64,000 nt of DNA from JAAXPZ01 sp965215705 (GTDB taxonomy: Bacteria; Campylobacterota; Campylobacteria; Campylobacterales; Sulfurovaceae). The position numbers and the translations under genes were made by a program. Positions 6,315 through 15,484 of the stretch are shown one piece after another. The DNA lies in NCBI GenBank assembly GCA_965215705.1, contig CBDCEE010000003.1, forward strand, positions 620,001-684,000, written 5' to 3'. The notes under the pieces were generated by a model. That model ran no database searches, was not told the origin of the DNA, and saw only the letters and a list, made by a program, of their open reading frames with translations. The first letter of the stretch is position 1, and the number at the start of each line of letters is the position of its first letter.

Positions 6315-9305
6315 CTACTTCGATAGAGGAATATCGATATAGGTGATGTTGTATTGGGATGGTTTCTTCTCTGGCAACACCTCTTTTTCCTCTTCTTCCG
6401 GAGTATCCTCTGCCTCTTCTGCTTGCTCTGCCATTGCTTCTGCAACTTCCTCTGTCACAGGAACTTCAAGATCTTCTGATGCTTCAAGTATCTCTATCAT
6501 TTCAGGAGATTCAGGCGAGGTCACTTCTTCAGAGAGTTCTGCTGCTTCAGATACTTCTGACGCTACTGTCTCTTCTACTTCTTCTTTAGATTCTTGTATC
6601 TCAAGCTCTGCTGAATCTTCCTTCTCTTCAATCACTTCTGATTCGTCTGACGCTACTGCTGCTTCTGCTTGCTCCTCCACTTCTTCTTCTGGTTCCGGAG
6701 TTACTTCTGCCTCTTCTACTTTTTCAGATTTTTGTATCTCAAGGCGTTCTGTCTCCTGCTCCTCTTCAGCAACTTCTGATTCGTCTGGCTGGAAGATAGG
6801 CTCCTCTGTGGTGTCAAACGTTTCCGCTAATGCCTCTGGCACTTCCACTTCTACTGTATTTGGTTCTTCTATTGCTGCTTCTTCTTCTGGTGCGGCTGGC
6901 TCCTCAGATACTTCAGAGTACTCTCTGTTTTCCAGCATTTCTACCTCTTCCGATACAGCTGTCTCTTCAGGTGATACACTCTCTTCTACAGAAGGGCTTT
7001 CTTCCTCTGCTCCGAACAGCTCCTCTTCTAGGGCTTCAGGTGATGCAGAAACCATAGTCTCTTCTGACTCTTCAGAAGCTATGGCTACTTCCTCTTCTGT
7101 CTCTGAGGCAGCTTCCTCTACAGGTTCCGTACCTTCGTACTCCTCTGCATCCTCTACTCTCTCTTCTTCTGCTGTCTCTTCTTCTATGCTCTCTTCTTTT
7201 GGGGGAAGGATCACCGCTGCATCTGGAACAGCCTCTATCGGCTCCTCCTCCACAGTATCTTCCGTACCAGAAGATGCCTCCGCTATCTCTTCTTCCTGTG
7301 TGATGTATTGGTCCAGCTGAAACTTGATCTCATCGATCTCCAGAGGCTTCAAGAGATAGCCATCTGCACCCATCTCTTGATAGATATTGAAATGCATCTC
7401 TTCTGACTCGGCAGAGAGCATCACTACAATAGGCACGGAGGGCATCGAAGTACTGGACTCAAATGTACGGATGTTCTTCGTCGTTTCAGCCGCATTCATT
7501 ACAGGCGTACTGGCATTGATAAAGAGTATATCAAAAGGTGTACTTTGGTAGACATCCAGTATCCCCGCTCCGGTGACTACAGCAACGGACTCTACCCCTC
7601 TGCTTGCCAGAGCACGCTCTATCAGGTTTTGGTCTATGGCATTGTCTTCGATGATCAGTGCCTTCGCACCAGAAAGCTGCTGCTCCCCTTTCTCCATATG
7701 CTGTACCAGATTTTTACCCAGTGCATATTTGTTGAGATGGGCGATCAGTACCTCCACATCGATGGGCTTGGAGATAGCACTATCCATGCCAGATACTTTG
7801 TAGTACTGGACATCCCCGGTAGAGACATTGCCTGTCAATGCGATCAGAGGGGTATGTGCTATCCCCTGTTCACGTTCATATGCCAAGATATTTTGTGTTG
7901 CTTCCACCCCGCCCATGATCGGCATCTCAATATCCATCAGAACGATGTCAAATGCGATGTTTTTGTAAAATTCGATCGCTTCGATCCCGTTGGAGGCTAC
8001 CTCTGTATCCATCTGCATATCTGAGAGCAGTTTCACCAGCAATTTTTGATTGATCTCATTGTCATCTACGATCAGTGCCCTGAGCCCATGAAAGTTTTTG
8101 TTGATCTCCATGGCACTCTCGCTCAAGGCATGCTTGTCATCCGTACAGACTTCCAAGGCACGTATAGTTTTGGCCAGATTGAGCGGTTTGTAGAGATTTT
8201 TACATATGTATTGTGCCTCTACTTCCGGTTTCTCCTGTGCATTCAGTATGGTGATCAGTACGATCTTGATCCCCAGGTCTGACAAGGCTTCCAAATCAGC
8301 ACGGTTGCGTTGTTGCTCTACAAACAGAATATCCGGATAACGCTCCTTCTTGAGTGACAATATCTCATTGCCATAGAAGGTCGTAAAACGTGCGCCCAGA
8401 TACTCGATATTTTTTCTCAGGTTGCTGTCCACTACTTTTTGTGAGCCTATAATGGGAAGTAGCAATCCAACCTCTAATCCCATATAAAGATCATGGTAGA
8501 GTTTTCGCTCTTTGGCCCGTGTTTTTTCAAAGCTGAGGACAAATGAGAATTCTGACCCTACACCAAAGGAGCTGTAGAGCTTGAGCTCTCCGCCCATATA
8601 CTTCACGATCTTGCTTGAGATCGCCAATCCTAACCCAGTGCCGCCAAACTCCCTACTGATACTTGAGTTCGCCTGAACGAAGGCATCAAATATCTTCTCC
8701 TGGTCTTGTGTCTCAATCCCGATACCGGTATCTTTGACAGAGAACTCAAGGTTGATCACTTTGGGGTCTTCATGTATCTTCTCTACCGTGACATTGACTT
8801 CACCCAGTGCCTCGGTAAATTTGATCGCATTACTCACAAGGTTACCAATCACCTGTGAGAGCTTGGTAGGATCACCTATCAGCATAGGTGTAATGGTCGG
8901 ATCGATGAATACATTGAGTTCGATACGCTTCTTCTGGGAGAGCGCTGCATAGACCTCTACGGTATCCTCTACCTGACGAAAGAGATCAAAAGGGATACTT
9001 TCAAATTCAAGTTTGTTCGCATTGATCTTGGAGAAGTCCAAGATGTCACTCACCAATGACAGCAGATGCATAGAGCTACTGTGTATGGTATTGACCAGTT
9101 CATTCTGTTCACCTGAAAGCTTTGTCTCCTTCAGCAGCTGGGTAAAGCCGACGATACCATTGACAGGGGTACGGATCTCATGAGAGAGGTTGGCAAAGAA
9201 TCGCTCTCTCTCATCTTCTGGTGTACGCACTACCAAAGGCTTAGGAGACTCACTCTGTTCCTTCTTTTTCTTTCTGGGGAACCATGCACGTAGTTTCTCG
9301 ATCAT
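6315..9305 (-). CDS. Soluble hybrid histidine kinase with two receiver domains and a long Glu-rich tail
   Basis: The 996-residue protein lacks any membrane segment and starts with a basic stretch (PRKKKKEQ). A HisKA domain with NLSHEIRTPVNGIVGF supplies the phospho-acceptor His, and the HATPase carries VSNAIKFT, VKDTGIGI and GGTGLGLAIS. A receiver-like but degenerate segment spans about 275-390. Then follow a canonical receiver (IVDDNEINQKLL, VLMDIEMP, KPID) and a second receiver in which the acceptor Asp is replaced (ILFINAST). From about residue 672 to 980 there is a roughly 320-residue tail dominated by Glu, Ser, Val and Ala, with an imperfect internal repeat around DESEV...LEIQ, ending in an uncharged hydrophobic peptide (YNITYIDIPLSK). 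The gene overlaps the preceding hybrid-kinase gene by 4 bases and is followed by nadK. Function of the tail is unknown. Confidence 0.85.
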   Translation of the reverse strand: MIEKLRAWFPRKKKKEQSESPKPLVVRTPEDERERFFANLSHEIRTPVNGIVGFTQLLKETKLSGEQNELVNTIHSSSMHLLSLVSDILDFSKINANKLEFESIPFDLFRQVEDTVEVYAALSQKKRIELNVFIDPTITPMLIGDPTKLSQVIGNLVSNAIKFTEALGEVNVTVEKIHEDPKVINLEFSVKDTGIGIETQDQEKIFDAFVQANSSISREFGGTGLGLAISSKIVKYMGGELKLYSSFGVGSEFSFVLSFEKTRAKERKLYHDLYMGLEVGLLLPIIGSQKVVDSNLRKNIEYLGARFTTFYGNEILSLKKERYPDILFVEQQRNRADLEALSDLGIKIVLITILNAQEKPEVEAQYICKNLYKPLNLAKTIRALEVCTDDKHALSESAMEINKNFHGLRALIVDDNEINQKLLVKLLSDMQMDTEVASNGIEAIEFYKNIAFDIVLMDIEMPIMGGVEATQNILAYEREQGIAHTPLIALTGNVSTGDVQYYKVSGMDSAISKPIDVEVLIAHLNKYALGKNLVQHMEKGEQQLSGAKALIIEDNAIDQNLIERALASRGVESVAVVTGAGILDVYQSTPFDILFINASTPVMNAAETTKNIRTFESSTSMPSVPIVVMLSAESEEMHFNIYQEMGADGYLLKPLEIDEIKFQLDQYITQEEEIAEASSGTEDTVEEEPIEAVPDAAVILPPKEESIEEETAEEERVEDAEEYEGTEPVEEAASETEEEVAIASEESEETMVSASPEALEEELFGAEEESPSVEESVSPEETAVSEEVEMLENREYSEVSEEPAAPEEEAAIEEPNTVEVEVPEALAETFDTTEEPIFQPDESEVAEEEQETERLEIQKSEKVEEAEVTPEPEEEVEEQAEAAVASDESEVIEEKEDSAELEIQESKEEVEETVASEVSEAAELSEEVTSPESPEMIEILEASEDLEVPVTEEVAEAMAEQAEEAEDTPEEEEKEVLPEKKPSQYNITYIDIPLSK

Positions 9306-11368
9306 ACCTCTACCCCCTTCAAATACTCCTGGATAGCCCCTCGCAAACTCTCTAGCTCACGCCTATACGACTCTACATACTTCGGAAGCATCTCTTCATT
9401 GTCATACAGAAAGAGCTTATACATTGTATCCACCACATCATACATTTTCTTGGCTCCGATGATTTTGCTCAACTGCCGCATGTCATTACAGAGTATCTTG
9501 GTCTGGGCATACTTTCGATCATCTATCAGATTTCTCATGGCATTATCTGAGTTGCCGTATGCTGAGATAAATTCATTGAGTATCCCGACATAGGCGATCA
9601 TGCTTCCATTGCTGTTGGCTACACCCAGTGTGGTGTTGAGTCCCTGGATATGCTGTAGTGGAAGAGGTGCTTTGCTCTCAGATACAGCCGTGTCGCTTTT
9701 CTTGAGGAAGAATGCAAATGCTGCATAGAGCTGACCTACACGTAAAGGTTTGCTGAGATAACCGCTTACCCCTTTGATAAACATTTTGTCTACTTCACTC
9801 TCCATCACCAATGCGGTGAGTGCCACAATCGGGATAGAGGCATAGGCAGGCTCTTTTCTCATAGTCGCTGTTGCGGTATAGCCATCCATGACAGGCATAT
9901 TGATGTCCATTAACACAAGATCATACACTTTGCCTGCACCCAATGTCATCTCTATCGCTTCCTGACCATTGCTTGCGATATCAAGCTGCATACCGGACCT
10001 TCCGAGTACATTGGTCAATATTTTCTGATTGATCTTGTTGTCATCTACGATCAAAACCGATGTACCGGCAAAGTCGCTAAAGCTAGCCATAGAGATATCT
10101 GCCCTATCCTCAAAGAGCATTCTGTGCACTTGTCTTGGGGTCTCTTTCTTCTCTGTCTCTACTGGACTCTCAGGTAACTTCTCTGTCGAATCATACAGAT
10201 CCAATATCACCTCGAAGATCCTCTCTTGAGAGAATGGTTTTTTTGCGATTACATCGACGATACCCTCGGCCCACTTGTTCTCTTGTGTAGAAAAAACCGA
10301 AGAGAGAAGCACGACTTTGAGCGTGCCCTCTTCTCTGCTCTTTTTGATATGGGCATGCAGGTCTGCAGTGAGTACCTTCTCATCAAATATGGCGATATCA
10401 TAAGGGGATAGATTTGGTTTCTGCCTTTGGAGATGACTTGCAGAAACCATCACCACTTTGTACCTGAAGTACTGAAGCATTTTTTTGATCGCTTCTGCAG
10501 AAGTGGTACTGGAGTCAGCCAAAAATACTTTCTTTTTTATCAAAGATCGGCTAGGCAACCTATACTTTCTGAGCTCATTTTGTCTGTAGACCTCAAAAGG
10601 AAGCACAAGTGCGATCACGGTGCCACTTTTCTCATCACTTTTCATATCGACTTTACCGTCCATGAGAGAGATCAACACTTTGGCGATATAAAAGCCTATG
10701 CCTTTCTCTTCACTGGAAAGTGCTTCATCTTCCGCTTGCAAAAGTATATTGCACTCCGTCTCAGAAAAGGCTATCTCTCTGTTACTCATCTCAAACACAA
10801 TCTCATTGGCACGTTGAGGGGATTTGCGTTGTGTCACTTTGATGACCATTTCTGCTTTACTATGGCTGTTGATCATATTTTTACTCAGATTGAAGAGTAT
10901 ATTGCCTAGCTGTAACGGGTCACCCACGAGATACTTTGGCACCTCTTTATCGATATCAAATATCAACTCCGGACTACTGTCTCGAAACTGTGTGCCCAGA
11001 GAACCTGCCAGCTCGTTAAACACATTGTTGAGATTGAACATCTCTTTTTTGATACGTGGTTTTTCTGATTTGATCCGAAGAAACTCGATCAGCGACTCAG
11101 CGTTATCCAGTGCTCCGCCTGAGCCATATTCACTCGTATTCGGGCTGTTTTTGAGAAAGGATTGTTTCACTGTATTGTCTGAGTGTTTGTTGGCACTTCG
11201 GTTTCTGATCCAGAGAAAAACAGAGAGAAGAAGTAAAGTGGACACAGCTGCGATGATCACAGGCAGGCGACTTGAAAATGTTGACGCTACTGCCGCCTGT
11301 ATCTGTGTAGGCAAAAACCACAGACACCCTAACCCCACTATAATATTATACACCTGTCTCCACTCCAT
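9302..11368 (-). CDS. Membrane-anchored degenerate hybrid kinase (one intact receiver domain)
   Basis: The 688-residue protein starts with a hydrophobic signal-like segment and a clear TM helix (PVIIAAVSTLLLLSVFLWI). What follows resembles the second half of HisKA without the H-box His, then a HATPase-like fold (YLVGDPLQLGNILFNLSKN) lacking the DxGxG box but keeping GIGFYIAKVL. A first receiver-like domain is degenerate (IAIFDEKV). The second receiver (about 445-565) is canonical: LIVDDNKINQKIL, LVLMDINMPVMDG, KPLR. The C-terminus resembles an Hpt domain, but the expected His is Asn (ILCNDMRQLSKIIGA). It is probably a scaffold or phospho-sink working with the overlapping downstream kinase; that role is inference. 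The start lies opposite metG in a divergent intergenic region. Confidence 0.75.
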   Translation of the reverse strand: MEWRQVYNIIVGLGCLWFLPTQIQAAVASTFSSRLPVIIAAVSTLLLLSVFLWIRNRSANKHSDNTVKQSFLKNSPNTSEYGSGGALDNAESLIEFLRIKSEKPRIKKEMFNLNNVFNELAGSLGTQFRDSSPELIFDIDKEVPKYLVGDPLQLGNILFNLSKNMINSHSKAEMVIKVTQRKSPQRANEIVFEMSNREIAFSETECNILLQAEDEALSSEEKGIGFYIAKVLISLMDGKVDMKSDEKSGTVIALVLPFEVYRQNELRKYRLPSRSLIKKKVFLADSSTTSAEAIKKMLQYFRYKVVMVSASHLQRQKPNLSPYDIAIFDEKVLTADLHAHIKKSREEGTLKVVLLSSVFSTQENKWAEGIVDVIAKKPFSQERIFEVILDLYDSTEKLPESPVETEKKETPRQVHRMLFEDRADISMASFSDFAGTSVLIVDDNKINQKILTNVLGRSGMQLDIASNGQEAIEMTLGAGKVYDLVLMDINMPVMDGYTATATMRKEPAYASIPIVALTALVMESEVDKMFIKGVSGYLSKPLRVGQLYAAFAFFLKKSDTAVSESKAPLPLQHIQGLNTTLGVANSNGSMIAYVGILNEFISAYGNSDNAMRNLIDDRKYAQTKILCNDMRQLSKIIGAKKMYDVVDTMYKLFLYDNEEMLPKYVESYRRELESLRGAIQEYLKGVEV

Positions 11369-11527
11369 ACTTCATGATCTACAATCCCCAATATAGTCAT
11401 TGAGAACATTGTACCACCTGCGTGTTCAAAAATTCTATTCCATGATTTGGGATTATCTTCAGTTGGATTATACTATAAAACAATAAAAGTCCATACAATG
11501 ACAATCCTCCACACAGTTAATTTTGGC

Positions 11528-11533
11528 TAAAAT
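11528..11533 (+). promoter_or_regulatory. Probable metG promoter (-10)
   Basis: TGGCTAAAAT at 11524-11533 resembles a Campylobacterota -10 (TAAAAT at 11528) and would start transcription near 11540, 40 bases before the metG ATG. The 211-base space between the divergent kinase gene and metG shows no other gene, tRNA or repeat. Confidence 0.45.
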
Positions 11534-11579
11534 ACGCGTAATTTATACCCAAATAAACTCATTTGTTTAAGGAAACTTC

Positions 11580-13550
11580 ATGCAACACTCCCCAGATAAC
11601 AGCAGCTGTCACAAAGCCTATATCACGACACCAATCTACTATGTCAATGATGTCGCCCATATCGGACATGCCTATACTACGGTCATTGCGGATGCCTTGG
11701 CGATCTACTCCAGAATGGTCGGTCACGATACCTTCTTCCTCACCGGCACCGATGAACATGGACAAAAGATCGAAGAGGCTGCCAAAGCCAGAGGCAAAGA
11801 GACACAGGCCTATGCCGATGAGATCTCCGGAAAATTCAAGGCACTCTGGGACGAGTTTGGTATCTCCTATGACAAATTTATCCGGACTACAGATGCAGAG
11901 CATAAGCAGGGAGTGCAGTTCGCCTTCCAGAAGATGTTTGACAAGGGAGATATCTATAAAGATGTCTATAAAGGGCATTACTGTATCTCTTGTGAGACCT
12001 TCTTTCCCAAGATACAGTTGGTAGATGATGAATTCTGTCCCGAGTGTGGAAAGTCTACCTCGATCGTAGAGGAGGAGAGCTACTTTTTCCGACTCTCAGA
12101 CTATCAGGACAAACTTCTCAAATGGTACCAGGAGAACCCAGACTGTATCCTCCCTAAAAGTAAACGTAACGAAGTGATCCGCTTTGTAGAGTCAGGTCTA
12201 GAGGATCTCTCCGTGACCAGAACCAGCTTTGACTGGGGCGTACACCTCCCTGAAGCGATCAATGACCCCAAACACGTGATGTATGTCTGGCTGGATGCCC
12301 TGATGAACTACCTCACTGCACTGGGCTATGGTACCGATGAAGCCAAGATGGATCAGTGGCCGGCACGTGTGCATCTGATCGGCAAAGATATCCTCCGCTT
12401 TCACGCTATCTACTGGCCAGCATTTCTGATGAGTCTGGAGATGCCCCTACCCAAGCATATCGCTGCACACGGCTGGTGGACGAGAAACGGGGAGAAGATG
12501 TCCAAATCCAAAGGCAACGTCGTCAACCCCAAAGAGGTGGCTGATGCCTACGGCTTGGAGAACTTCCGATACTTTATGCTCAGAGAAGTACCCTTCGGCG
12601 GAGATGGTGACTTCTCCCAAAGAGCCCTCATTGACCGTATCAACTCTGATCTGGGCAATGACCTGGGCAACCTACTCAACCGCCTCATCGGCATGAGCGG
12701 CAAGTACTTTGAAGGTCGGGTAGAGAGTGACCTCGTAAGCAAATACTATCAGACAGAGCTCGATCTCATGCGTGACTCTATCACCAAACTGGAGCCGCTG
12801 CTTTTTGAGATGCAGATCCACCGCTATCTCGAAGAGCTCTGGAGACCACTGGCAGTCGCCAACAAAGCGATCGACCAGTACCAGCCCTGGACACTGATGA
12901 AAGAAGGCAGAGAGGAGGAGGCGATGGCACTCAACGGACTCATCGCTACCATCCTCGCCAATGTGGCAGTGATGCTGCATCCGATCATGCCCAAGACTAC
13001 GGCTTCTATCGCAGGGGCACTAGGCTTTGAGATCGATCAAGATAGCTATGTGAGACTCATTCAGAAGCATCAGCTTCTAGAGACCTTTACGGTCGAGAAG
13101 ATCCCGCCACTCTTCCCACGTATCGAAGAGGCTGTGCTGATAGAGGAAACTGAAGAGAAACAGGGAGAAGTAGCCAAGGAAGAAAAAACTACAACCAAAG
13201 CAGAGGAGAAAGAAGAAGGCGTAGCGATGATAGGTATCGACCAGTTCTTCCAGACTTCGCTCAAGATCGGTACGGTGATCCAAGCTGAAGAGGTACCCAA
13301 GAGCAAGAAGCTCCTCCTGCTTCAAGTTGATCTCGGAGATGGCGATGTCCGTCAAGTAGTTTCAGGGATCAAAGAGTGGTACAGCCCTGAAGCGCTCATC
13401 GATACTCAGGTCTGTCTGGTTGCCAACCTCAAGCCTGCCAAGCTCATGGGCATCAAAAGTGAAGGTATGGTACTCGCTGCCAAAGATGAGGATGGTCTGG
13501 TGCTGATGCGTCCAGAGAAGCCTAAAAAAACCGGCACGGCAGTCAGCTAA
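11580..13550 (+). CDS. metG: Methionyl-tRNA synthetase
   Basis: The 656-residue class I synthetase charges tRNA-Met. Visible elements are the HIGH-type motif HIGHAYT near residue 27, the zinc knuckle with CISC and CPECGK, WLDALMNYL, and the KMSKS loop (GEKMSKSKGNV). After the anticodon-binding helical domain there is a low-complexity Glu/Lys/Thr linker (about 525-550) and then a C-terminal EMAP/Trbp111 tRNA-binding domain (KIGTVIQAEEVPKSKKLL). AAGGA precedes the ATG by 6 bases. Its stop overlaps the start of the next gene by one base (TAATG). Confidence 0.97.
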   Translation: MQHSPDNSSCHKAYITTPIYYVNDVAHIGHAYTTVIADALAIYSRMVGHDTFFLTGTDEHGQKIEEAAKARGKETQAYADEISGKFKALWDEFGISYDKFIRTTDAEHKQGVQFAFQKMFDKGDIYKDVYKGHYCISCETFFPKIQLVDDEFCPECGKSTSIVEEESYFFRLSDYQDKLLKWYQENPDCILPKSKRNEVIRFVESGLEDLSVTRTSFDWGVHLPEAINDPKHVMYVWLDALMNYLTALGYGTDEAKMDQWPARVHLIGKDILRFHAIYWPAFLMSLEMPLPKHIAAHGWWTRNGEKMSKSKGNVVNPKEVADAYGLENFRYFMLREVPFGGDGDFSQRALIDRINSDLGNDLGNLLNRLIGMSGKYFEGRVESDLVSKYYQTELDLMRDSITKLEPLLFEMQIHRYLEELWRPLAVANKAIDQYQPWTLMKEGREEEAMALNGLIATILANVAVMLHPIMPKTTASIAGALGFEIDQDSYVRLIQKHQLLETFTVEKIPPLFPRIEEAVLIEETEEKQGEVAKEEKTTTKAEEKEEGVAMIGIDQFFQTSLKIGTVIQAEEVPKSKKLLLLQVDLGDGDVRQVVSGIKEWYSPEALIDTQVCLVANLKPAKLMGIKSEGMVLAAKDEDGLVLMRPEKPKKTGTAVS

Positions 13551-14536
13551 TGAAAATCGAAGATATTCTCAACCTCACAGAGGGCACACTCAGCACTACA
13601 CCTGAAGTCCAAGCCATAGAGAGTGCTAGTACATTTCCTTCCAAAATAGGTCATGGTGATCTCTTTTTTGCGGCATCCAAAGAAGATATCCCTGTAGCCG
13701 TAGCCAATGGTGCCTATGCCATCGTCTATGAAGGAGATGTCGAGATCACTGACCCAGAGATCGCATGGATCAAGGTCAGCTCAGTTAAAGAGTCAGCATT
13801 TAGACTCCTGAGATATGTACTCCTCTCTAAAGAGGCGGACTTTCACCTACTTGATAAGCACGAGATGAGTCTCTTCAAGATGATCCTGACGCACAAGAGT
13901 AATATTACCTTCCTGCCTCATGACTGGAACAAGGCTTTCGAGCAGATACTCAATGGCGAGGGGCATCTCTTTTTCAGTACGGATGAAGAGCTGATGCGTC
14001 TGATCAAACCTGAGTCCACCAAGCTGACCAAGGAGGCGGAGGGATATGCCGTCTCTGATACCCTCTTTAAGAGCACTTTCCGCATCGGGAAATACATCTA
14101 TCAGGATATTAAACTGATCCCCTATCACTTGGAGTATCTACTCAGAGTGGTCTATCTCTGTGAGCACTATGAGCTACCCTACAGCATAGACCGCATACAG
14201 TACACCCGACACTTTATGCCACTCTATATCGACAACAACCTCCACACCGTCACACAAGGTGCCAGTGACAAGGTATTGATCTTTACCGATGATCTCACAG
14301 ATGTGGTTAAAGCCCGAGAGTATGTCCGCTATCAAACCACTTGGGTCAAAAGTATTGTCCTTACCCCACCCAAGACCAAGGTGGACAATGTCGAGAGACC
14401 ACACTGGTTTACCACTGTAGAGGAAGCCAGAGAGATCCTCACCGGTGTACACTACAACTATGCGTTTGTTTATTCACTGGATAAGGCAGTGTTTAAGAGT
14501 TTTGAGGAACATAGAGAGGATCAAGGGCTTTTTTGA
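13550..14536 (+). CDS. Conserved protein with MurF-like N-terminal domain
   Basis: The 328-residue cytoplasmic protein has an N-terminal segment (FPSKIGHGDLFFAASKED near residue 28, followed by VANGAYAIVYEGD) that resembles the UDP-MurNAc-binding domain of MurE and MurF ligases, where the equivalent motif is DSR-x-x-x-GDLFVA. No Mur-ligase ATP-binding P-loop (GTxGKTT) follows, so ligase activity is unlikely. The remaining two thirds (YHLEYLLRVVYLCEHYELPY and later) are not recognised. Its ATG overlaps the metG stop. It is probably a Campylobacterota-specific paralogue; function unknown. Confidence 0.65.
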   Translation: MKIEDILNLTEGTLSTTPEVQAIESASTFPSKIGHGDLFFAASKEDIPVAVANGAYAIVYEGDVEITDPEIAWIKVSSVKESAFRLLRYVLLSKEADFHLLDKHEMSLFKMILTHKSNITFLPHDWNKAFEQILNGEGHLFFSTDEELMRLIKPESTKLTKEAEGYAVSDTLFKSTFRIGKYIYQDIKLIPYHLEYLLRVVYLCEHYELPYSIDRIQYTRHFMPLYIDNNLHTVTQGASDKVLIFTDDLTDVVKAREYVRYQTTWVKSIVLTPPKTKVDNVERPHWFTTVEEAREILTGVHYNYAFVYSLDKAVFKSFEEHREDQGLF

Positions 14537-14539
14537 TCT

Positions 14540-15358
14540 CTAAGGGGTTTCTTCCCCTAAAAGAAGCGATACATCTACATCATCACCATGCTCTTTGAAA
14601 AGTTGACAAATCCTATCCAACTGTATATCATCACGATCAAGATAAGGATTGTTATCCACAAACTGCCAAAGTTTTTCAGAATTTTCACACATCTCTTTTA
14701 GATAATGCCGAGTAAGTGCGCCCATGCTTCCCTCTGTATCTTGTAAAAGTTTTATACTGTTAATAACATAGGGAATACGAGGGATACCATAAGAGTCTAC
14801 AGGATCACTTATCTTCTCAAAGTTAACTTGTTGCCTTTTTAGTATCCGATGAAGAGTGGGTTCCATAATAGAAAAAACAAAATATGGGGGATAAAGCATC
14901 AATGTAATTCGAGTAGCTACCATTAAGCAATAAGCAAGTGCAGTTCTTAATCTCAAATCTGAATACTCATGGCGTGCAGGTAACTTTGACAACAAGGCTA
15001 ACCTTGAAATTTCCATAACAGGAAGATCTTTTAATTTCTCACTAACGTACTCTTCTTGAACGGATACTTGCATAGTAAGCTTTTTTAATAACGTATTGTG
15101 ATTTAGAAAGAATACCCTCACAGTACCAACATATTTTCCTGTGTCATTATGTTTTAAGAGATATACAAAAGATTGTTTATCATCATTGTCTTCAATCACA
15201 CCTAAAGATTCTAAATATGGGGTTGGTTTTGCATATTTCCTACTATATACCCCTTCCCTAATTTTCTTGACATCATTGAACTCACTGGTGTCAGTAACCA
15301 ATATAATAGTATACTCTTTTATAAGAAATTCAAAAAAAGATTCTGATGACATCTCCAT
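14540..15358 (-). CDS. Exosortase-system-type N-acyl transferase (AHL-synthase/GNAT-like)
   Basis: The 272-residue protein matches the layout of the PEP-CTERM/exosortase-associated acyltransferase family: an early IREGVYSRKY-type motif near residue 33, YVGTVRVFFLN near 77, PVMEISRLAL near 113, and a region resembling the autoinducer-synthase fold (ALAYCLMVATRITLML). Such enzymes are related to LuxI-type synthases and GNAT acyltransferases and probably transfer an acyl chain from acyl-ACP to an amine; the substrate is unknown. No exosortase, PEP-CTERM or polysaccharide gene is in the window, so it is an orphan here. Codon use is AT-richer than in neighbouring housekeeping genes, hinting at acquisition. 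It converges on the metG operon and diverges from the receptor gene. Confidence 0.7.
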   Translation of the reverse strand: MEMSSESFFEFLIKEYTIILVTDTSEFNDVKKIREGVYSRKYAKPTPYLESLGVIEDNDDKQSFVYLLKHNDTGKYVGTVRVFFLNHNTLLKKLTMQVSVQEEYVSEKLKDLPVMEISRLALLSKLPARHEYSDLRLRTALAYCLMVATRITLMLYPPYFVFSIMEPTLHRILKRQQVNFEKISDPVDSYGIPRIPYVINSIKLLQDTEGSMGALTRHYLKEMCENSEKLWQFVDNNPYLDRDDIQLDRICQLFKEHGDDVDVSLLLGEETP

Positions 15359-15432
15359 ACTCCCAACTTCTATAATCTAAAAATTTAAAATATTATACAC
15401 ATAATTTACTTAGCGTCATTAACTTTCTTTAT

Positions 15433-15454
15433 TTTGACTTTATTCTGCTAAAAT
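15433..15454 (+). promoter_or_regulatory. Shared 18-base element and extended -10 before the receptor gene
   Basis: TTTGACTTTATTCTGCTA at 15433-15450 occurs identically at 53661-53678. Here it runs into TGCTAAAAT (15446-15454), an extended -10, putting the transcript start near 15461 and 24 bases before the receptor ATG. It may be a shared promoter type or regulator site. Confidence 0.45.
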
Positions 15455-15484
15455 ATACCAACTATTTTTATTGAGGATTAGATA

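Noticed and set aside
6343..7320. Long Ser-rich plus-strand ORF (325 codons)
   Set aside because: It is the reverse-strand shadow of the Glu-rich tail of the hybrid kinase (GAA/GAG codons read as TTC/CTC and TCT/TCC). It has no ribosome site and no promoter.
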